Assembly: GCA_922989275.2 (NCBI GenBank)
Contig: OV277872.1
Location: 26,552,119-26,616,118, forward strand
DNA: 64,000 nt
Reading direction: 5' to 3'
DNA from: Gari tellinella
Lineage: Eukaryota; Mollusca; Bivalvia; Cardiida; Psammobiidae
Shown here: piece after piece, positions 48,801-48,848 of the stretch
How the letters are laid out: each line of letters begins with the position of its first letter
How positions within the stretch are numbered: the stretch's first letter is position 1
The notes under the pieces: model-generated
The model's database searches: none
What the model was told of the DNA's origin: nothing
What the model saw: the letters and a program-made list of their open reading frames with translations, nothing else
Translations under genes and position numbers: made by a program

Positions 48801-48848
48801 ACGGATTTACCGGAAGTAGGGGAGTTAAATCGAACAACAACCTGCTAA
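1218..48848 (+). CDS. SVEP1-like mosaic type I membrane protein, 23 visible exons (5' partial)
   Basis: This is a spliced gene whose exons are listed individually below. The joined coding sequence is 4,133 nt, about 1,377 residues. Approximate residue positions in the visible product are: HYR 1-84; sushi 85-145 and 146-208; HYR 209-293; sushi 294-360 and 361-424; four-Cys/RR module 425-584; GCC2/GCC3 585-638 and 639-692; LamG/pentraxin-like 693-876; two EGF 877-953; TSP1 954-1010; sushi 1011-1078; second four-Cys/RR module 1079-1227; GCC2/GCC3 1228-1279; linker 1280-1290; transmembrane helix; cytoplasmic tail to 1377. Most introns are phase 1, as is usual for shuffled extracellular modules, and every junction keeps the frame. 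The HYR-sushi-[Cys module with basic site]-GCC2 order and the pentraxin signature GSISQLNIW match the SVEP1 family as I know it; here, however, EGF follows LamG, a TSP1 is present and the protein is membrane-anchored. A role as a cell-surface adhesion or recognition receptor is inference. The N-terminus is upstream of the window. Confidence 0.88.
1653..1919. mobile_element. MITE with CTACTGTAAA ends and nested AAAGCAG hairpin
   Basis: The ends CTACTGTAAA and TTTACAGTAG are inverted, and subterminal CGCGTTAATTTGCG faces CGCGAATTAATAC. A second hairpin lies inside at 1755-1821: GGTTGAAAGTAAAGCAGAAT, then GTGCC/GGCAC, then the reverse. The hairpin core recurs in at least eight other places in the window, so one element is nested in another. 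Confidence 0.7.
2462..2773 (-). CDS. Two-exon mini-ORF, left palindrome arm (68 aa)
   Basis: Exon 1 runs 2773 to 2686 on the minus strand (ATG, then [16 protein letters not shown], ending LKPE), with donor GTTAGT. Exon 2 runs 2580 to 2462 after acceptor GCGTCAG and reads [16 protein letters not shown] to a TAG stop. The second half is probably helical: hydrophobic residues recur every 3-4 positions. The copy at 7162-7470 is open in the same frames with the same splice sites; exon 1 differs by one extra Gln codon and a few substitutions. I recognise no family. It could be a first exon captured from a host gene or the N-terminal ORF of the repeat; expression is unknown. Confidence 0.4.
2973..4800 (+). 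pseudogene. CR1/Jockey-type LINE fragment, left copy (endonuclease C-term + RT)
   Basis: Broken frames read in order. At about 3085-3210 there is an endonuclease end ([13 protein letters not shown], then GKTDHC). At about 3770-3840 there is an RT start ([20 protein letters not shown]). At about 4131-4220 there is [14 protein letters not shown], the RT region that normally reads YLDF.KAFD. At 4397-4687 an open segment has PSGIPQG followed by LFADDTK, the RT catalytic aspartates. The frames are interrupted by stops and by about 170 bp of unrelated sequence near 4230-4395. It is a dead relic inserted in intron 1. Confidence 0.75.
4818..5731. mobile_element. TIR cassette at the palindrome centre
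   Basis: The ends AAGGTCATAATCGGGGTGAT and ATCATCCCGAATATAACCTT are inverted (about 28 bp with a few mismatches). A second inner inverted pair, TTTTAAAACCTTACCTTCAT, lies at about 4967-4986 and 5551-5571. The 164-codon ORF at 5020-5514 lies between. The layout resembles a small DNA transposon or a captured fragment between TIRs, but no transposase motif is visible. Confidence 0.55.
5020..5514 (-). CDS. 164-codon ORF of unknown function inside TIR cassette
   Basis: It opens [19 protein letters not shown] and closes [15 protein letters not shown]. It is long for chance in AT-rich intron DNA, has several beta-rich hydrophobic stretches and five cysteines, and starts and stops inside the inner inverted repeats. 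I recognise no motif. It may be a gene fragment carried by the cassette or an accidental ORF; a splice-linked longer product cannot be excluded. Confidence 0.3.
   Translation of the reverse strand: MFSIGRSYSTTNHYDVHISTKTNPSDLFTYVYQAPHTKTLMTFFTGNTLTVFKTQRYASVHMGLNLTIFVASINGKRYAGIVLCPLQNVFLHSVFTLPSYRAAQCLIWIQVSCTLKTNVSSVEKSSTVYIELHAGNEGICMIVNPSSLSPLTAYKRIICFQIRC
5880..6955 (-). pseudogene. CR1/Jockey-type LINE fragment, right copy
   Basis: On the minus strand it runs from an RT start ([20 protein letters not shown], about 6860-6790), through [18 protein letters not shown] and VDDTK near 6360, to a C-terminal tail at 6112-5900 ([20 protein letters not shown] and [18 protein letters not shown]), the usual LINE pattern ending in WN.LP..VV. 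The first residue of the catalytic motif is V here and A in the left copy. It is interrupted by the SINE at 6528-6769. Confidence 0.75.
6528..6769 (+). mobile_element. tRNA-derived SINE with Meta-domain-like body, nested in LINE
   Basis: A pol III B box GGGTTCGAATCCC lies near 6557. The body has AAGCCTTCCAGCTGGCTTGC, GGAAGGTCGGTGGTTCTACC, GGTCTTCCTCCACC and AAAGCGACGTAAAATCATAA, which I recognise as the conserved central Meta-domain of bivalve and other animal SINEs. It is flanked by a perfect 14-bp target-site duplication, TCAAGTGTGTTGAC, at 6514-6527 and 6770-6783. The A box seems to be missing, so the head is truncated. The LINE reading resumes exactly after the right duplication. Confidence 0.85.
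7162..7470 (+). CDS. Two-exon mini-ORF, right palindrome arm (67 aa)
   Basis: Exon 1 is 7162-7246 ([17 protein letters not shown] onward), with donor GTTAGT at 7247. Exon 2 is 7352-7470 (acceptor GCGTCAG, reading [16 protein letters not shown], stop TAG 7468-7470). It is the mirror copy of 2462-2773 with the frame and splice sites preserved. The sequence upstream (7040-7160) is shared with the left arm and could hold the promoter. I recognise no known family. Coding status is inferred from co-conservation of the two copies only. Confidence 0.4.
7623..8352. other. Intron stretch, nothing recognised
   Basis: AT-rich single-copy-looking sequence between the palindrome and exon b. No ORF, TIR or hairpin stands out. 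The last 60 bases hold the polypyrimidine-poor acceptor region of exon b. Confidence 0.5.
8353..8477 (+). CDS. Exon b: C-terminal half of HYR domain 1
   Basis: The acceptor is ATTTTAAG and donor GTGCTT follows base 8477. The exon enters in phase 2 and leaves in phase 1. It reads [20 protein letters not shown] and then [16 protein letters not shown], the classic HYR ending (FP.G.T.V.Y.A.D..GN...C.F.V.V). Frame and content complete exon a exactly. Confidence 0.92.
9464..9672. mobile_element. Pogo/Tigger-like MITE (TACAGTCGA ends)
   Basis: It starts TACAGTCGATCTTCGATA and ends with the inverted TGATATCGTCAAAGTTTAACTGTA, bounded by TA. The internal CATATCCGTAATTCAAAGTTA also occurs in the copy at 49462-49648. 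It has no ORF. Confidence 0.65.
9831..9950. repeat. Near-perfect 52-bp foldback
   Basis: Arms 9831-9882 and 9899-9950 are complementary apart from about one mismatch. They begin GTTACACGGTATTTCGGCAG and are separated by a 16-base spacer. Such near-identity implies a recent origin or selection. The small ORFs on both strands here are by-products of the symmetry. Confidence 0.85.
10315..10497 (+). CDS. Exon c: sushi/CCP domain 1
   Basis: The acceptor is TTCAACTTAG and donor GTAATC follows base 10497. It is phase 1 to phase 1, 61 residues. It reads (V)[19 protein letters not shown] to [17 protein letters not shown], with the sushi pattern of four Cys, the RPIENG start and W-x8-C at the end. Sushi domains mediate complement-type and adhesive binding. 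Confidence 0.92.
10498..11892. other. Intron largely occupied by a 0.9-kb TIR element
   Basis: The element at 10934-11848 covers two thirds of this intron. The first 430 bases show nothing recognisable. Confidence 0.6.
10934..11848. mobile_element. TA-flanked TIR element ending 44 bp before exon d
   Basis: The left end CCTTAAGGTGTCTTTATAGC and the right end CTATAAAGCTACCTTAACGG are inverted. The homology continues inwards (CTTTAAAACTGCAA against TTGCAGTATCGAAA). Both ends abut TA. No transposase ORF is visible, so it is non-autonomous. Its right end lies in the region where the branch point and acceptor of the following exon are expected. Confidence 0.65.
11893..12081 (+). CDS. Exon d: sushi/CCP domain 2
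   Basis: The acceptor is TATTATTTAG and donor GTGTGT follows base 12081. It is phase 1 to phase 1, 63 residues. It reads [49 protein letters not shown]: four Cys, GY motif and terminal W...P.C of a sushi domain. Confidence 0.92.
   Translation, partial: HGFARIQNRLMVLRCQRALITSGLGAFVPITARQGMICHLKFQRPWCVPSAKGGDSLEHQSA
12082..13008. other. Intron, degenerate MITE remnants
   Basis: Bases about 12,640-12,815 (CTACGTTATTCTTCCC, ATTTTCATTGCAAACAGGTT, CGAAAGAATAATGTC) resemble the family at 44601-44839 but are decayed. The rest is unrecognised. Confidence 0.45.
13009..13263 (+). CDS. Exon e: complete HYR domain 2
   Basis: The acceptor is ACGAAAAG and donor GTAAAA follows base 13263. It is phase 1 to phase 1, 85 residues. 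It reads (D)[54 protein letters not shown], the full HYR pattern in a single exon, whereas HYR 1 is split by a 7-kb intron. N-T-S is a possible glycosylation site. Confidence 0.93.
13264..13795. other. Intron, nothing recognised
   Basis: About 0.5 kb of AT-rich intron. No repeat family of the window is evident, and there is no ORF worth reporting. Confidence 0.5.
13796..13996 (+). CDS. Exon f: sushi-like domain 3
   Basis: The acceptor is TTAATTTAAG and donor GTAAGC follows base 13996. It is phase 1 to phase 1, 67 residues. It reads [50 protein letters not shown]. There are six Cys, two more than the standard four, so it is a divergent sushi with one extra potential disulfide. Confidence 0.88.
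13997..14890. other. Intron with one MITE (copy at 14531-14733)
   Basis: Apart from the MITE listed separately, nothing is recognised. Confidence 0.5.
14531..14733. mobile_element. MITE, AACCCTTTCACTC family (copy 2)
   Basis: The ends are TTTACCCTTTCACTCTAAAT and the inverted GTAGTGAAAGGGTTAAA. The body contains GGCGTCTGATCAGGATCCAA, TCGATATGTTTTAAGTCATA, CTTGCAAACAACAATATTGA and GCAGACGACA. Confidence 0.75.
14891..15082 (+). CDS. Exon g: sushi domain 4
   Basis: The acceptor is ATATTCCTAG and donor GTAGAA follows base 15082. It is phase 1 to phase 1, 64 residues. It reads (S)[54 protein letters not shown]. This is a sushi pattern with APPANG start and W..P...C end. Confidence 0.92.
15083..16038. 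other. Intron with imperfect tandem repeat and microsatellite
   Basis: Bases 15,220-15,500 carry three or four degenerate copies of a roughly 90-bp unit (GGATATTCCGTTTTCAATAT, then TTGAAACAAATGTAAGACAT). Next comes the microsatellite at 15537-15965. Confidence 0.65.
15537..15965 (+). repeat. Compound TCTA/TCTG/CCAT/CCCT microsatellite
   Basis: Tetranucleotide runs TCTG, TCTA, CCAT and CTCC fill the interval in blocks, with TCTA flanking a central CCAT block on both sides. The 176-codon ORF across it (repeating SIYL, SIHP) is an artefact of tetranucleotide periodicity and not a protein. Confidence 0.95.
16039..16217 (+). CDS. Exon h: four-Cys/RR module 1, first part
   Basis: The acceptor is CATTTACAG and donor GTAATA follows base 16217. 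It enters in phase 1 and leaves in phase 0, the only phase-0 junction in the gene. It reads (E)[20 protein letters not shown] and on through [15 protein letters not shown]. With exon i it forms the pattern C-x26-C-x5-C-x8-C-x6-RR. The same spacing recurs in exon r. In SVEP1 an equivalent region with a basic site separates sushi from GCC2/GCC3 repeats. Confidence 0.85.
16226..16458. mobile_element. MITE, AACCCTTTCACTC family (copy 3), next to a splice donor
   Basis: It starts GAACCTTTTTACTCTCATTG only eight bases after the exon h donor and ends TTGATCATGAAAAAGTTCAA. The body includes CGCCGCGTCACGC, AATAACGTCAGTTATACTGC and GCAGACGACA as in the other copies. The terminal motifs are slightly decayed. 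Confidence 0.75.
16703..18066 (+). mobile_element. Non-autonomous element with internal ~300-bp tandem repeats
   Basis: It begins AACAAGAGGCCCATGCGGGC, then CGCTCACCTGG, and ends CTCACCTTGGCACTACGTGC, then TAGATGAGC. Between them about 3.5 degenerate units of 275-320 bp share ATTTCACTATATAACTCTAT, TGACCCCTGGGGCGGGGCCA and AAGGGCCACTAGA. This start/end style is familiar from abundant mollusc repeats. The transposon class is uncertain (a Helitron-like or pearl-like element is possible). Confidence 0.65.
18447..18557. repeat. TTGAGTTGAGTCT hairpin element (copy 1)
   Basis: The arms AAAGCATTTGAGTTGAGTCT and CATACTCAGCTCAAAACTTT face each other, with inner GCTCAAATCTGACCAAT. The same hairpin occurs at 26812-26922, 36390-36524 and 37411-37543. 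Confidence 0.7.
18697..18997 (+). CDS. Exon i: four-Cys/RR module 1, second part
   Basis: The acceptor is TATGTTAAG and donor GTAATT follows base 18997. It enters in phase 0 and leaves in phase 1. It reads [18 protein letters not shown], then [17 protein letters not shown], then [18 protein letters not shown] and SLSC. SRSRR is a possible furin-type site (R-x-R-R); three N-x-T/S sequons follow. The end pattern C-x-x-G-x-T...C leads into the GCC2/GCC3 repeat, as in module 2. Confidence 0.87.
18998..19497. other. Intron, CT-rich tract
   Basis: Bases 19,055-19,180 are a pyrimidine-rich run of CTCT/TCTG repeats. Nothing else is recognised. Confidence 0.55.
19498..19659 (+). CDS. Exon j: GCC2/GCC3 (ephrin-receptor-like) repeat 1
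   Basis: The acceptor is TACCGATAG and donor GTACGC follows base 19659. It is phase 1 to phase 1, 54 residues. It reads (V)[51 protein letters not shown]. This is the standard C..GTf......C..C..G.YQ...GQ..C..CP..T.T...GA......C pattern. Confidence 0.95.
19660..21190. other. Intron with pogo-like element and a G-run
   Basis: It contains the element at 19853-20264 and a run of about 17 G residues after (GT)n at 20,465-20,492. The remaining AT-rich sequence is unrecognised. Confidence 0.55.
19853..20264. mobile_element. Pogo-like MITE with nested AAAGCAG hairpin
   Basis: The left end TACAATGGAACCCCTTCAAA and the right end TTTAGAGAGATGTCACTGTA are inverted and TA-bounded. The GGAACC/GGACA repeats inside are typical of pogo-derived MITEs. 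A hairpin AAAGCAGGATAACAGTAAAG...CTTTACTTTCAACCTGCTTT (20052-20123) is inserted in it. Confidence 0.65.
21191..21352 (+). CDS. Exon k: GCC2/GCC3 repeat 2
   Basis: The acceptor is TTGTGACAAG and donor GTGTGT follows base 21352. It is phase 1 to phase 1, 54 residues, the same length as exon j. It reads (D)[49 protein letters not shown], the same cysteine pattern as exon j. Confidence 0.94.
21353..22839. other. Intron with one MITE
   Basis: It holds the MITE at 21502-21739. Bases 21,740-22,839 contain a 121-codon antisense ORF (21,873-22,238) with no recognisable feature, which I regard as chance. Confidence 0.5.
21502..21739. mobile_element. MITE, AACCCTTTCACTC family (copy 4)
   Basis: The ends are TTAACCCTTTCTCTCTCAAT and GTGATCATGAAAGGGTTAAA. 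The central hairpin has GATCCTGATCAGACGCCGCG facing a shortened arm. A terminal TTAA is seen on both sides. Confidence 0.8.
22840..23050 (+). CDS. Exon l: LamG/pentraxin-like domain, first part
   Basis: The acceptor is TTTTGTCTGATAG and donor GTACAG follows base 23050. It enters in phase 1 and leaves in phase 2. It reads (E)[49 protein letters not shown]. The FTLSFWV-like strand is typical of LamG/pentraxin beta-sandwiches. Confidence 0.85.
23176..23300. repeat. GTCTCGAAGAGAC palindrome repeat (copy 1)
   Basis: The core TACTCATTAAAATTGTCTCG and its inverse CGATTCTAATGAGTAG, followed by AGAAATAAA and CTTTATCTGAAGTCC, recur at 32290-32425, 37295-37410 and 42785-42925. Confidence 0.65.
23433..23504 (-). 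other. tRNA-like sequence (SINE head or tRNA pseudogene)
   Basis: Read on the minus strand it has tRNA spacing over 72 nt. The acceptor arms GACTCGG/TTGAGGC pair at 6 of 7 with wobbles, the D arm is GATCAGTGGGTAGAGC, the T arm is CTGAGTTCGAGTCCCAG, and a T6 run follows within ten bases. The anticodon stem does not pair, so it is unlikely to be a working tRNA. A SINE promoter is more likely. Confidence 0.55.
24124..24293 (+). CDS. Exon m: LamG/pentraxin-like domain, middle
   Basis: The acceptor is TGTTTATAG and donor GTAAGG follows base 24293. It enters in phase 2 and leaves in phase 1. It reads (R)[35 protein letters not shown]. The W-H-x-V-x-I and x-DG strands are diagnostic for LamG/pentraxin folds. 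Confidence 0.9.
24294..24958. other. Intron with one MITE
   Basis: It holds the MITE at 24541-24787. Otherwise nothing is recognised. Confidence 0.5.
24541..24787. mobile_element. MITE, AACCCTTTCACTC family (copy 5, well preserved)
   Basis: The ends are TTAATCCGTTCACTCTCAAT and GGCAGTGAAAGGGTTAA. The central hairpin arms are CAGTTTGGGTCCTGATCAGG and GATCAAGATCCAAACTG. The sequence after the hairpin (ACTCGTATCGATATGTTTCA, GCAAACAACAAAATTGAAGT) defines the family consensus. Confidence 0.85.
24959..25129 (+). CDS. Exon n: LamG/pentraxin-like domain, C-terminal part
   Basis: The acceptor is GCTCAAAG and donor GTATGT follows base 25129. It is phase 1 to phase 1, 57 residues. It reads [19 protein letters not shown], then SVPWQEFGD, and ends SSCD. 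G-x-I-S-Q-L-N-I-W followed by W..F and a terminal Cys is the pentraxin-domain signature also found in SVEP1. Confidence 0.92.
25130..26120. other. Intron with one AACCCATTACCCC MITE
   Basis: It holds the element at 25387-25626. The rest is unrecognised. Confidence 0.5.
25387..25626. mobile_element. MITE, AACCCWTTACCC family with AAAGCAG hairpin (copy 1)
   Basis: The ends AACCCTTTACCCAATAACCC and GGGGTAAAGGGTTAAAT are inverted. The near-perfect hairpin core at 25434-25505 consists of AAAGCAGGTTGAAAGTAAAG, then CAGAATGTGCCTT/AAGGCACATTCTG, then the reverse. Downstream GAGGAATAAATTAGA and GCGCTAAAAG recur in the copies at 44331, 46971, 48985 (inverted) and, degenerate, 35.9-36.2 kb. Confidence 0.85.
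26121..26351 (+). CDS. Exon o: two EGF-like domains
   Basis: The acceptor is ATATTCTCAG and donor GTACTT follows base 26351. It is phase 1 to phase 1, 77 residues. EGF 1 reads [19 protein letters not shown], then [15 protein letters not shown] 2 reads [20 protein letters not shown], then [19 protein letters not shown] 2 carries the calcium-binding consensus (D-I-D-D-C at the start, N and Y positions); N-A-T is a possible glycosylation site. Both lie in one exon, unlike the other modules. Confidence 0.95.
26812..26922. repeat. TTGAGTTGAGTCT hairpin element (copy 2)
   Basis: The arms GCATTTGAGTTGAGTCTGAA and CTTGAGAACGTATTCAACTG face each other, with inner AAGCATTTGATTGAGGCTCA. It is the same family as 18447-18557. 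Confidence 0.65.
26968..27196. mobile_element. MITE, AACCCTTTCACTC family (copy 6, inverted)
   Basis: It begins TAACCCTTTCATGAGTAAAT, TTATCGTGAGGGTTTTACCC and runs in the opposite orientation to copies 1-5, with AGATTTAAGGCAGAATAACT and GACGCCGCGTCATG. The right end is decayed (AGTTAAAGCGTTAAG). Confidence 0.75.
27247..27446. mobile_element. MITE with long GGGGCCCGTTT TIRs
   Basis: The left TIR GGGGCCCGTTTCATAAAACT, CGTACGACAAATGTTGTCGT and the right TIR CGACAACATTTGTCGTAAGA, CTTTTATGAAACGGGCCCC are about 48 bp. The core is AAATACAATTAATTTCTGAT...AATAAATAATAATTGAGAC. A related copy lies at 44022-44229. Confidence 0.9.
28125..28295 (+). CDS. Exon p: thrombospondin type 1 (TSP1) domain
   Basis: The acceptor is TTAATATAAG and donor GTATGA follows base 28295. 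It is phase 1 to phase 1, 57 residues. It reads (V)[54 protein letters not shown]-x-x-W-x-x-W (C-mannosylation), C-x3-C-G, and the layered R/W residues and six Cys are all present. TSP1 next to LamG/EGF suggests matrix or glycan binding. Confidence 0.97.
28296..30348. other. Intron, partial MITE and unrecognised sequence
   Basis: Bases 28,314-28,430 hold a truncated hairpin of the GACGCCGCG family (GATCCTGATCAGATGCCGCG facing CGCGGCATGTAATC). A C-run lies at 29,806-29,818. Bases 28,440-29,800 and 29,820-30,340 show nothing recognisable. Confidence 0.5.
30349..30552 (+). CDS. Exon q: sushi domain 5
   Basis: The acceptor is TGCTTTGCAG and donor GTAGGT follows base 30552. It is phase 1 to phase 1, 68 residues. 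It reads (V)[52 protein letters not shown]. This is the sushi pattern with APVNG and two N-x-S sequons, and an unusually long last loop. Confidence 0.92.
30951..31890. repeat. Inverted-end element with ~161-bp tandem repeats
   Basis: Ends TGTCCGCTCTCTAACTCAAC and GTTTGAGTTAGAGAGCGGAC are inverted. Inside, five direct units of about 161 bp share ACTAAAATCGCA (near 31047, 31207, 31369, 31531, 31692), CACCAAACTTGCTGAAAATG and TGAGTTATTGCC. A last unit (31,740-31,890) is inverted. Confidence 0.85.
32002..32213. mobile_element. MITE, AACCCTTTCACTC family (copy 7)
   Basis: It begins TTTAACCCTGTGCCTACTGG and ends AATAAGGGTTAAC. The central GACGCCGCGTAACGCGGCGT hairpin is perfect, followed by CTCATCTGGATCCAAACTGT and AAAGCAGACG. 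Confidence 0.75.
32290..32425. repeat. GTCTCGAAGAGAC palindrome repeat (copy 2)
   Basis: TACTGATTAAACCGTCTCTT facing CGAGACAATTTTAATGAGTA, then AGCAGAAATAAAG and TTATCTGGAGCCCTG as in the copies at 23176 and 42785. Confidence 0.65.
32782..33837. mobile_element. 1.05-kb TAAGGTGGTTCG element carrying a tRNA-like promoter
   Basis: The ends TAAGGTGGTTCGACAGCGGG and CCCGCGAACCACCTTA are inverted. Inside at 32901-32988 lies a tRNA-like stretch with A-box-like TTAGCACAGTTGGTACGG, B-box GGTTCGATTCTC and a T9 run. An AAAGCAG-type hairpin is nested at 33,140-33,230. No ORF is visible. Confidence 0.65.
32901..32970 (+). other. tRNA-like pol III promoter sequence
   Basis: The A-box-like TTAGCACAGTTGG (near 32909) and B-box GGTTCGATTCTC (32954-32965) are spaced as in a tRNA. 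GATT/AATC can form a short anticodon stem, and a T9 terminator starts at 32980. There is no convincing acceptor stem, so it is a SINE- or transposon-borne promoter rather than a tRNA gene. Confidence 0.5.
34034..34134. repeat. TAGGTTAGACC foldback (copy 1)
   Basis: The arms TAGGTTAGACCATGGTTGCC and GCAACCATGGTCTAACCTA face each other, with inner AATAAACGA/TCGTTTATT and GGGGGCGTAACCCCC. A relative with the same TAGGTTAGAC end is at 45883-45989. Confidence 0.85.
34813..35076 (+). CDS. Exon r: four-Cys/RR module 2, first part
   Basis: The acceptor is TTTTAATGTAG and donor GTGCGT follows base 35076. It is phase 1 to phase 1, 88 residues. It reads (T)[19 protein letters not shown], then [49 protein letters not shown]. 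The spacing C-x25-C-x5-C-x9-C-x6-RR matches module 1 almost exactly. QQRR is a weak proprotein-convertase candidate. Confidence 0.85.
36390..36524. repeat. TTGAGTTGAGTCT hairpin element (copy 3)
   Basis: The outer arms are AGCGTTTATAAAGCG and AACGCTTTATAAAC. The inner arms ATTTGATTGGTCAGATTTGA and GCTCAATTCTGACAAACCAA meet at GCCTAGGC. This is the cleanest copy of the family. Confidence 0.75.
37411..37543. repeat. TTGAGTTGAGTCT hairpin element (copy 4)
   Basis: The outer arms are AGCGTTTGAGTTGAGTCTTT and TCTCAGACTCAACCCAAATG. The inner arms TTTTGATTAGTCAGATTTGA and TTCTGACCAACCAAATATTT face each other. Confidence 0.75.
37848..38030 (+). CDS. Exon s: four-Cys/RR module 2, second part
   Basis: The acceptor is TGCATTGTAG and donor GTAAGT follows base 38030. 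It is phase 1 to phase 1, 61 residues. It reads (D)[47 protein letters not shown]. The closing C-x-x-G-x-T...C aligns with the end of exon i and again leads into a GCC2/GCC3 repeat. Confidence 0.85.
38206..38448. mobile_element. MITE, AACCCTTTCACTC family (copy 8)
   Basis: The ends are TTTAACCCTTTCACTCTAAA and GTTTTAAAGGGTTAAC. The hairpin GGTCCTGCTCAGACGCCGCG faces TGACGCGGTGTCTGATTAGG. ATCGATATTTATGAAGTCAA and CAGACAACAATAATGAAGTT follow, as in copy 5. Confidence 0.85.
38803..39077. mobile_element. MITE, TACAGTGGAGAA family (decayed), host of the mariner insertion
   Basis: It contains TCATTATTCTTTTCC, AATTGTTTCCATTGCAAACA and GCATCGTGTAAACGCGAAAT, and ends ATAATAACGTCTTCTCCAAT, GTA, matching the right part of the copy at 44601-44839. 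The mariner element begins exactly at its terminal TA. Confidence 0.6.
39079..40103 (-). mobile_element. Tc1/mariner relic with TIRs and transposase pseudogene
   Basis: The TIRs are CAGCCGAGGCTCATAAGTCT, TTCCCCAAAATGG at the left and CCATGTTTTGGGGAAAGACT, TATGACCCTCGGCTTTCAG at the right, flanked by TA. On the minus strand, broken frames give [15 protein letters not shown] (about 39,395-39,355), then [19 protein letters not shown] and [17 protein letters not shown] at 39,382-39,194. These match the C-terminal Tc1 transposase block, which normally reads SPDLNPIE with the last catalytic acidic residue; here that position is K. A stop precedes SPDL. It is inactive. Confidence 0.88.
40370..40570. 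mobile_element. GACGCCGC hairpin MITE (AACCCATTTATACCC variant)
   Basis: TTTAACCCATTTATACCCAG at the left. The hairpin GTAGACTCTGATCGGACGCC, GCATTATGC, then GGCGTCTGATCAGAGTATAC is near-perfect. A relative with CAGACCCTGATCAGAGGGC occurs at 36.8 and 63.6 kb. Confidence 0.6.
40800..40965. mobile_element. GACGCC hairpin MITE, short copy
   Basis: The hairpin AACAGTTTTGACCCAGATGA facing CTCATCTTGACCAAAACTGT has CCGATATATCGG at the tip. AATTTGCAGACAACAATAAA follows, as in the AACCCTTTCACTC family. Confidence 0.6.
41721..41876 (+). CDS. Exon t: GCC2/GCC3 repeat 3
   Basis: The acceptor is TTTTATTTTAG and donor GTATTT follows base 41876. It is phase 1 to phase 1, 52 residues. It reads (V)[44 protein letters not shown]. 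It has the same Cys pattern as exons j and k and directly follows module 2. Confidence 0.94.
42785..42925. repeat. GTCTCGGAGAGTC palindrome repeat (copy 3)
   Basis: TACTCATTAGAATCGACTCT, CCGAGACGATTC and later TCTTATCTGGAGCCCTGG, as at 23176 and 32290. A retroposon-like tail with GTTGAAAGTTGAAAG follows at about 43,045. Confidence 0.6.
43140..43664 (+). mobile_element. TTAA-flanked TIR element containing a tRNA-like sequence
   Basis: TTAA at 43136-43139 and 43665-43668 flank AGGGACTCGCAACCGGAT and its inverse ATCCGGTTGCGAGCCTCT. The left TTAA lies in half of an AAAGCAG hairpin, which the insertion disrupted. The element contains the tRNA-like sequence at 43439-43532. TTAA duplications are typical of piggyBac-type elements, but no transposase is present. 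Confidence 0.7.
43439..43532 (+). other. tRNA-like sequence (Leu/Ser-type length) with T-run
   Basis: The A-box region TAGCCGAGGGCGTAGAGGC (43449-43467) has a complete GCC...GGC D stem. The B box is GGGTTCGAATCCC, then ACCAGAGCCTC. A T13 run starts at 43,537. The length of about 94 nt fits a long-variable-arm tRNA, but the acceptor pairs at only about 5 of 7 and I see no clean anticodon stem. It is probably a transposon-borne pol III promoter or tRNA pseudogene. Confidence 0.45.
43776..43900. mobile_element. AAAGCAGGATAAAAGTAAAGC hairpin element
   Basis: The arms TTAAAGCAGGATAAAAGTAA and TTACTTTTATCTTGCTGTAA face each other, flanked by AAATGGTTAAAG and CTTTAACCATTTCA. A second smaller one lies at 44258-44325 (AAAGCAGGCACATGTAAAGC facing CTGCTTTACTTCAGTCTGCT). 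Confidence 0.7.
44022..44229. mobile_element. MITE with GGGGCCCGTTT TIRs (copy 2)
   Basis: TCGTTTTATAAAACTTTGTA, CGACGAATGTTGTCGTAAGT at the left, GACTTACGACAACAATGTTT, ATGAAACGGGCCCC at the right. The core AATTATTATTTATTTCTCAA is the reverse complement of the core of 27247-27446. Confidence 0.85.
44331..44571. mobile_element. MITE, AACCCWTTACCC family with AAAGCAG hairpin (copy 2)
   Basis: The ends TTAACCTATTACCCCACAGC and ATTTATGGGGTAATGGGTTA are inverted. The hairpin 44372-44441 is a near-perfect palindrome (AAAGCAGGTTGAAAGTAAAG, then CAGAATGTGCCTTAAGGCAC and the reverse). Confidence 0.88.
44601..44839. mobile_element. MITE, TACAGTGGAGAA family with GACGC hairpin
   Basis: TACAGTGGAGAAAACGTTAT, TCTTTCCC and GGGAAAGAATAACGTATTCT, CCACTGTA are inverted and TA-bounded. 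The central hairpin CAAACAGTTTGGAGCCAGAT, CAGACGC faces GCGTCTGATCAGGCTCCAAA. This hairpin is the same type as in the AACCCTTTCACTC family, so two MITE families share a core. Confidence 0.85.
45551..45583 (+). CDS. Exon u: 11-residue juxtamembrane linker
   Basis: The acceptor is TTCGTTTCAG and donor GTAAGG follows base 45583. It is phase 1 to phase 1 and reads (V)[10 protein letters not shown]. It is a micro-exon between the last extracellular module and the membrane helix. Its assignment rests on strong splice sites and a phase matching both neighbours; skipping it would leave the frame intact. Confidence 0.75.
45584..46793. other. Intron with a foldback
   Basis: It holds the foldback at 45883-45989. 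A TAG trinucleotide run lies at 46,371-46,387. Nothing else is recognised. Confidence 0.55.
45883..45989. repeat. TAGGTTAGAC foldback (copy 2)
   Basis: TATAGGTTAGACTGCG and TGTAGTCTAACCGATTT are the outer arms. The inner arms are AAAATAGACGGG/CCCGTCTATTTTT around GAGCGTCCGCGGAG. The ends are shared with the foldback at 34034-34134. Confidence 0.75.
46794..46869 (+). CDS. Exon v: transmembrane helix
   Basis: The acceptor is TGATTTCAG and donor GTAAGT follows base 46869. It enters in phase 1 and leaves in phase 2. It reads (V)[25 protein letters not shown]. There are about 22 uncharged residues followed by a basic stop-transfer cluster, which indicates a type I single-pass protein with all modules outside the cell. 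Confidence 0.93.
46870..48661. other. Intron with one MITE
   Basis: It holds the MITE at 46971-47222. Bases 47,230-48,660 are unrecognised; antisense ORFs there have no features. Confidence 0.5.
46971..47222. mobile_element. MITE, AACCCWTTACCC family (copy 3)
   Basis: The ends AAACAATTACCCCATGACCT and TATTGGGTAATGGGTTAAA are inverted. The hairpin TTAAAGCATGTTGAATATAA facing CTGCTTTACTTTCAGTCTGT is decayed. GTGGAGTAATAAATTAAAGG follows, as in the other copies. Confidence 0.8.
48662..48848 (+). CDS. Exon w: cytoplasmic tail and stop
   Basis: The acceptor is TTCTTTTTCAG. It enters in phase 2, continues (R)[19 protein letters not shown], then [31 protein letters not shown] and ends at TAA 48846-48848. 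The tail is about 60 residues with no kinase, ITAM or death-type domain. The acidic stretch [12 protein letters not shown] and the terminal Cys are the only features. It is a short adaptor-type tail of unknown partners. Confidence 0.9.
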
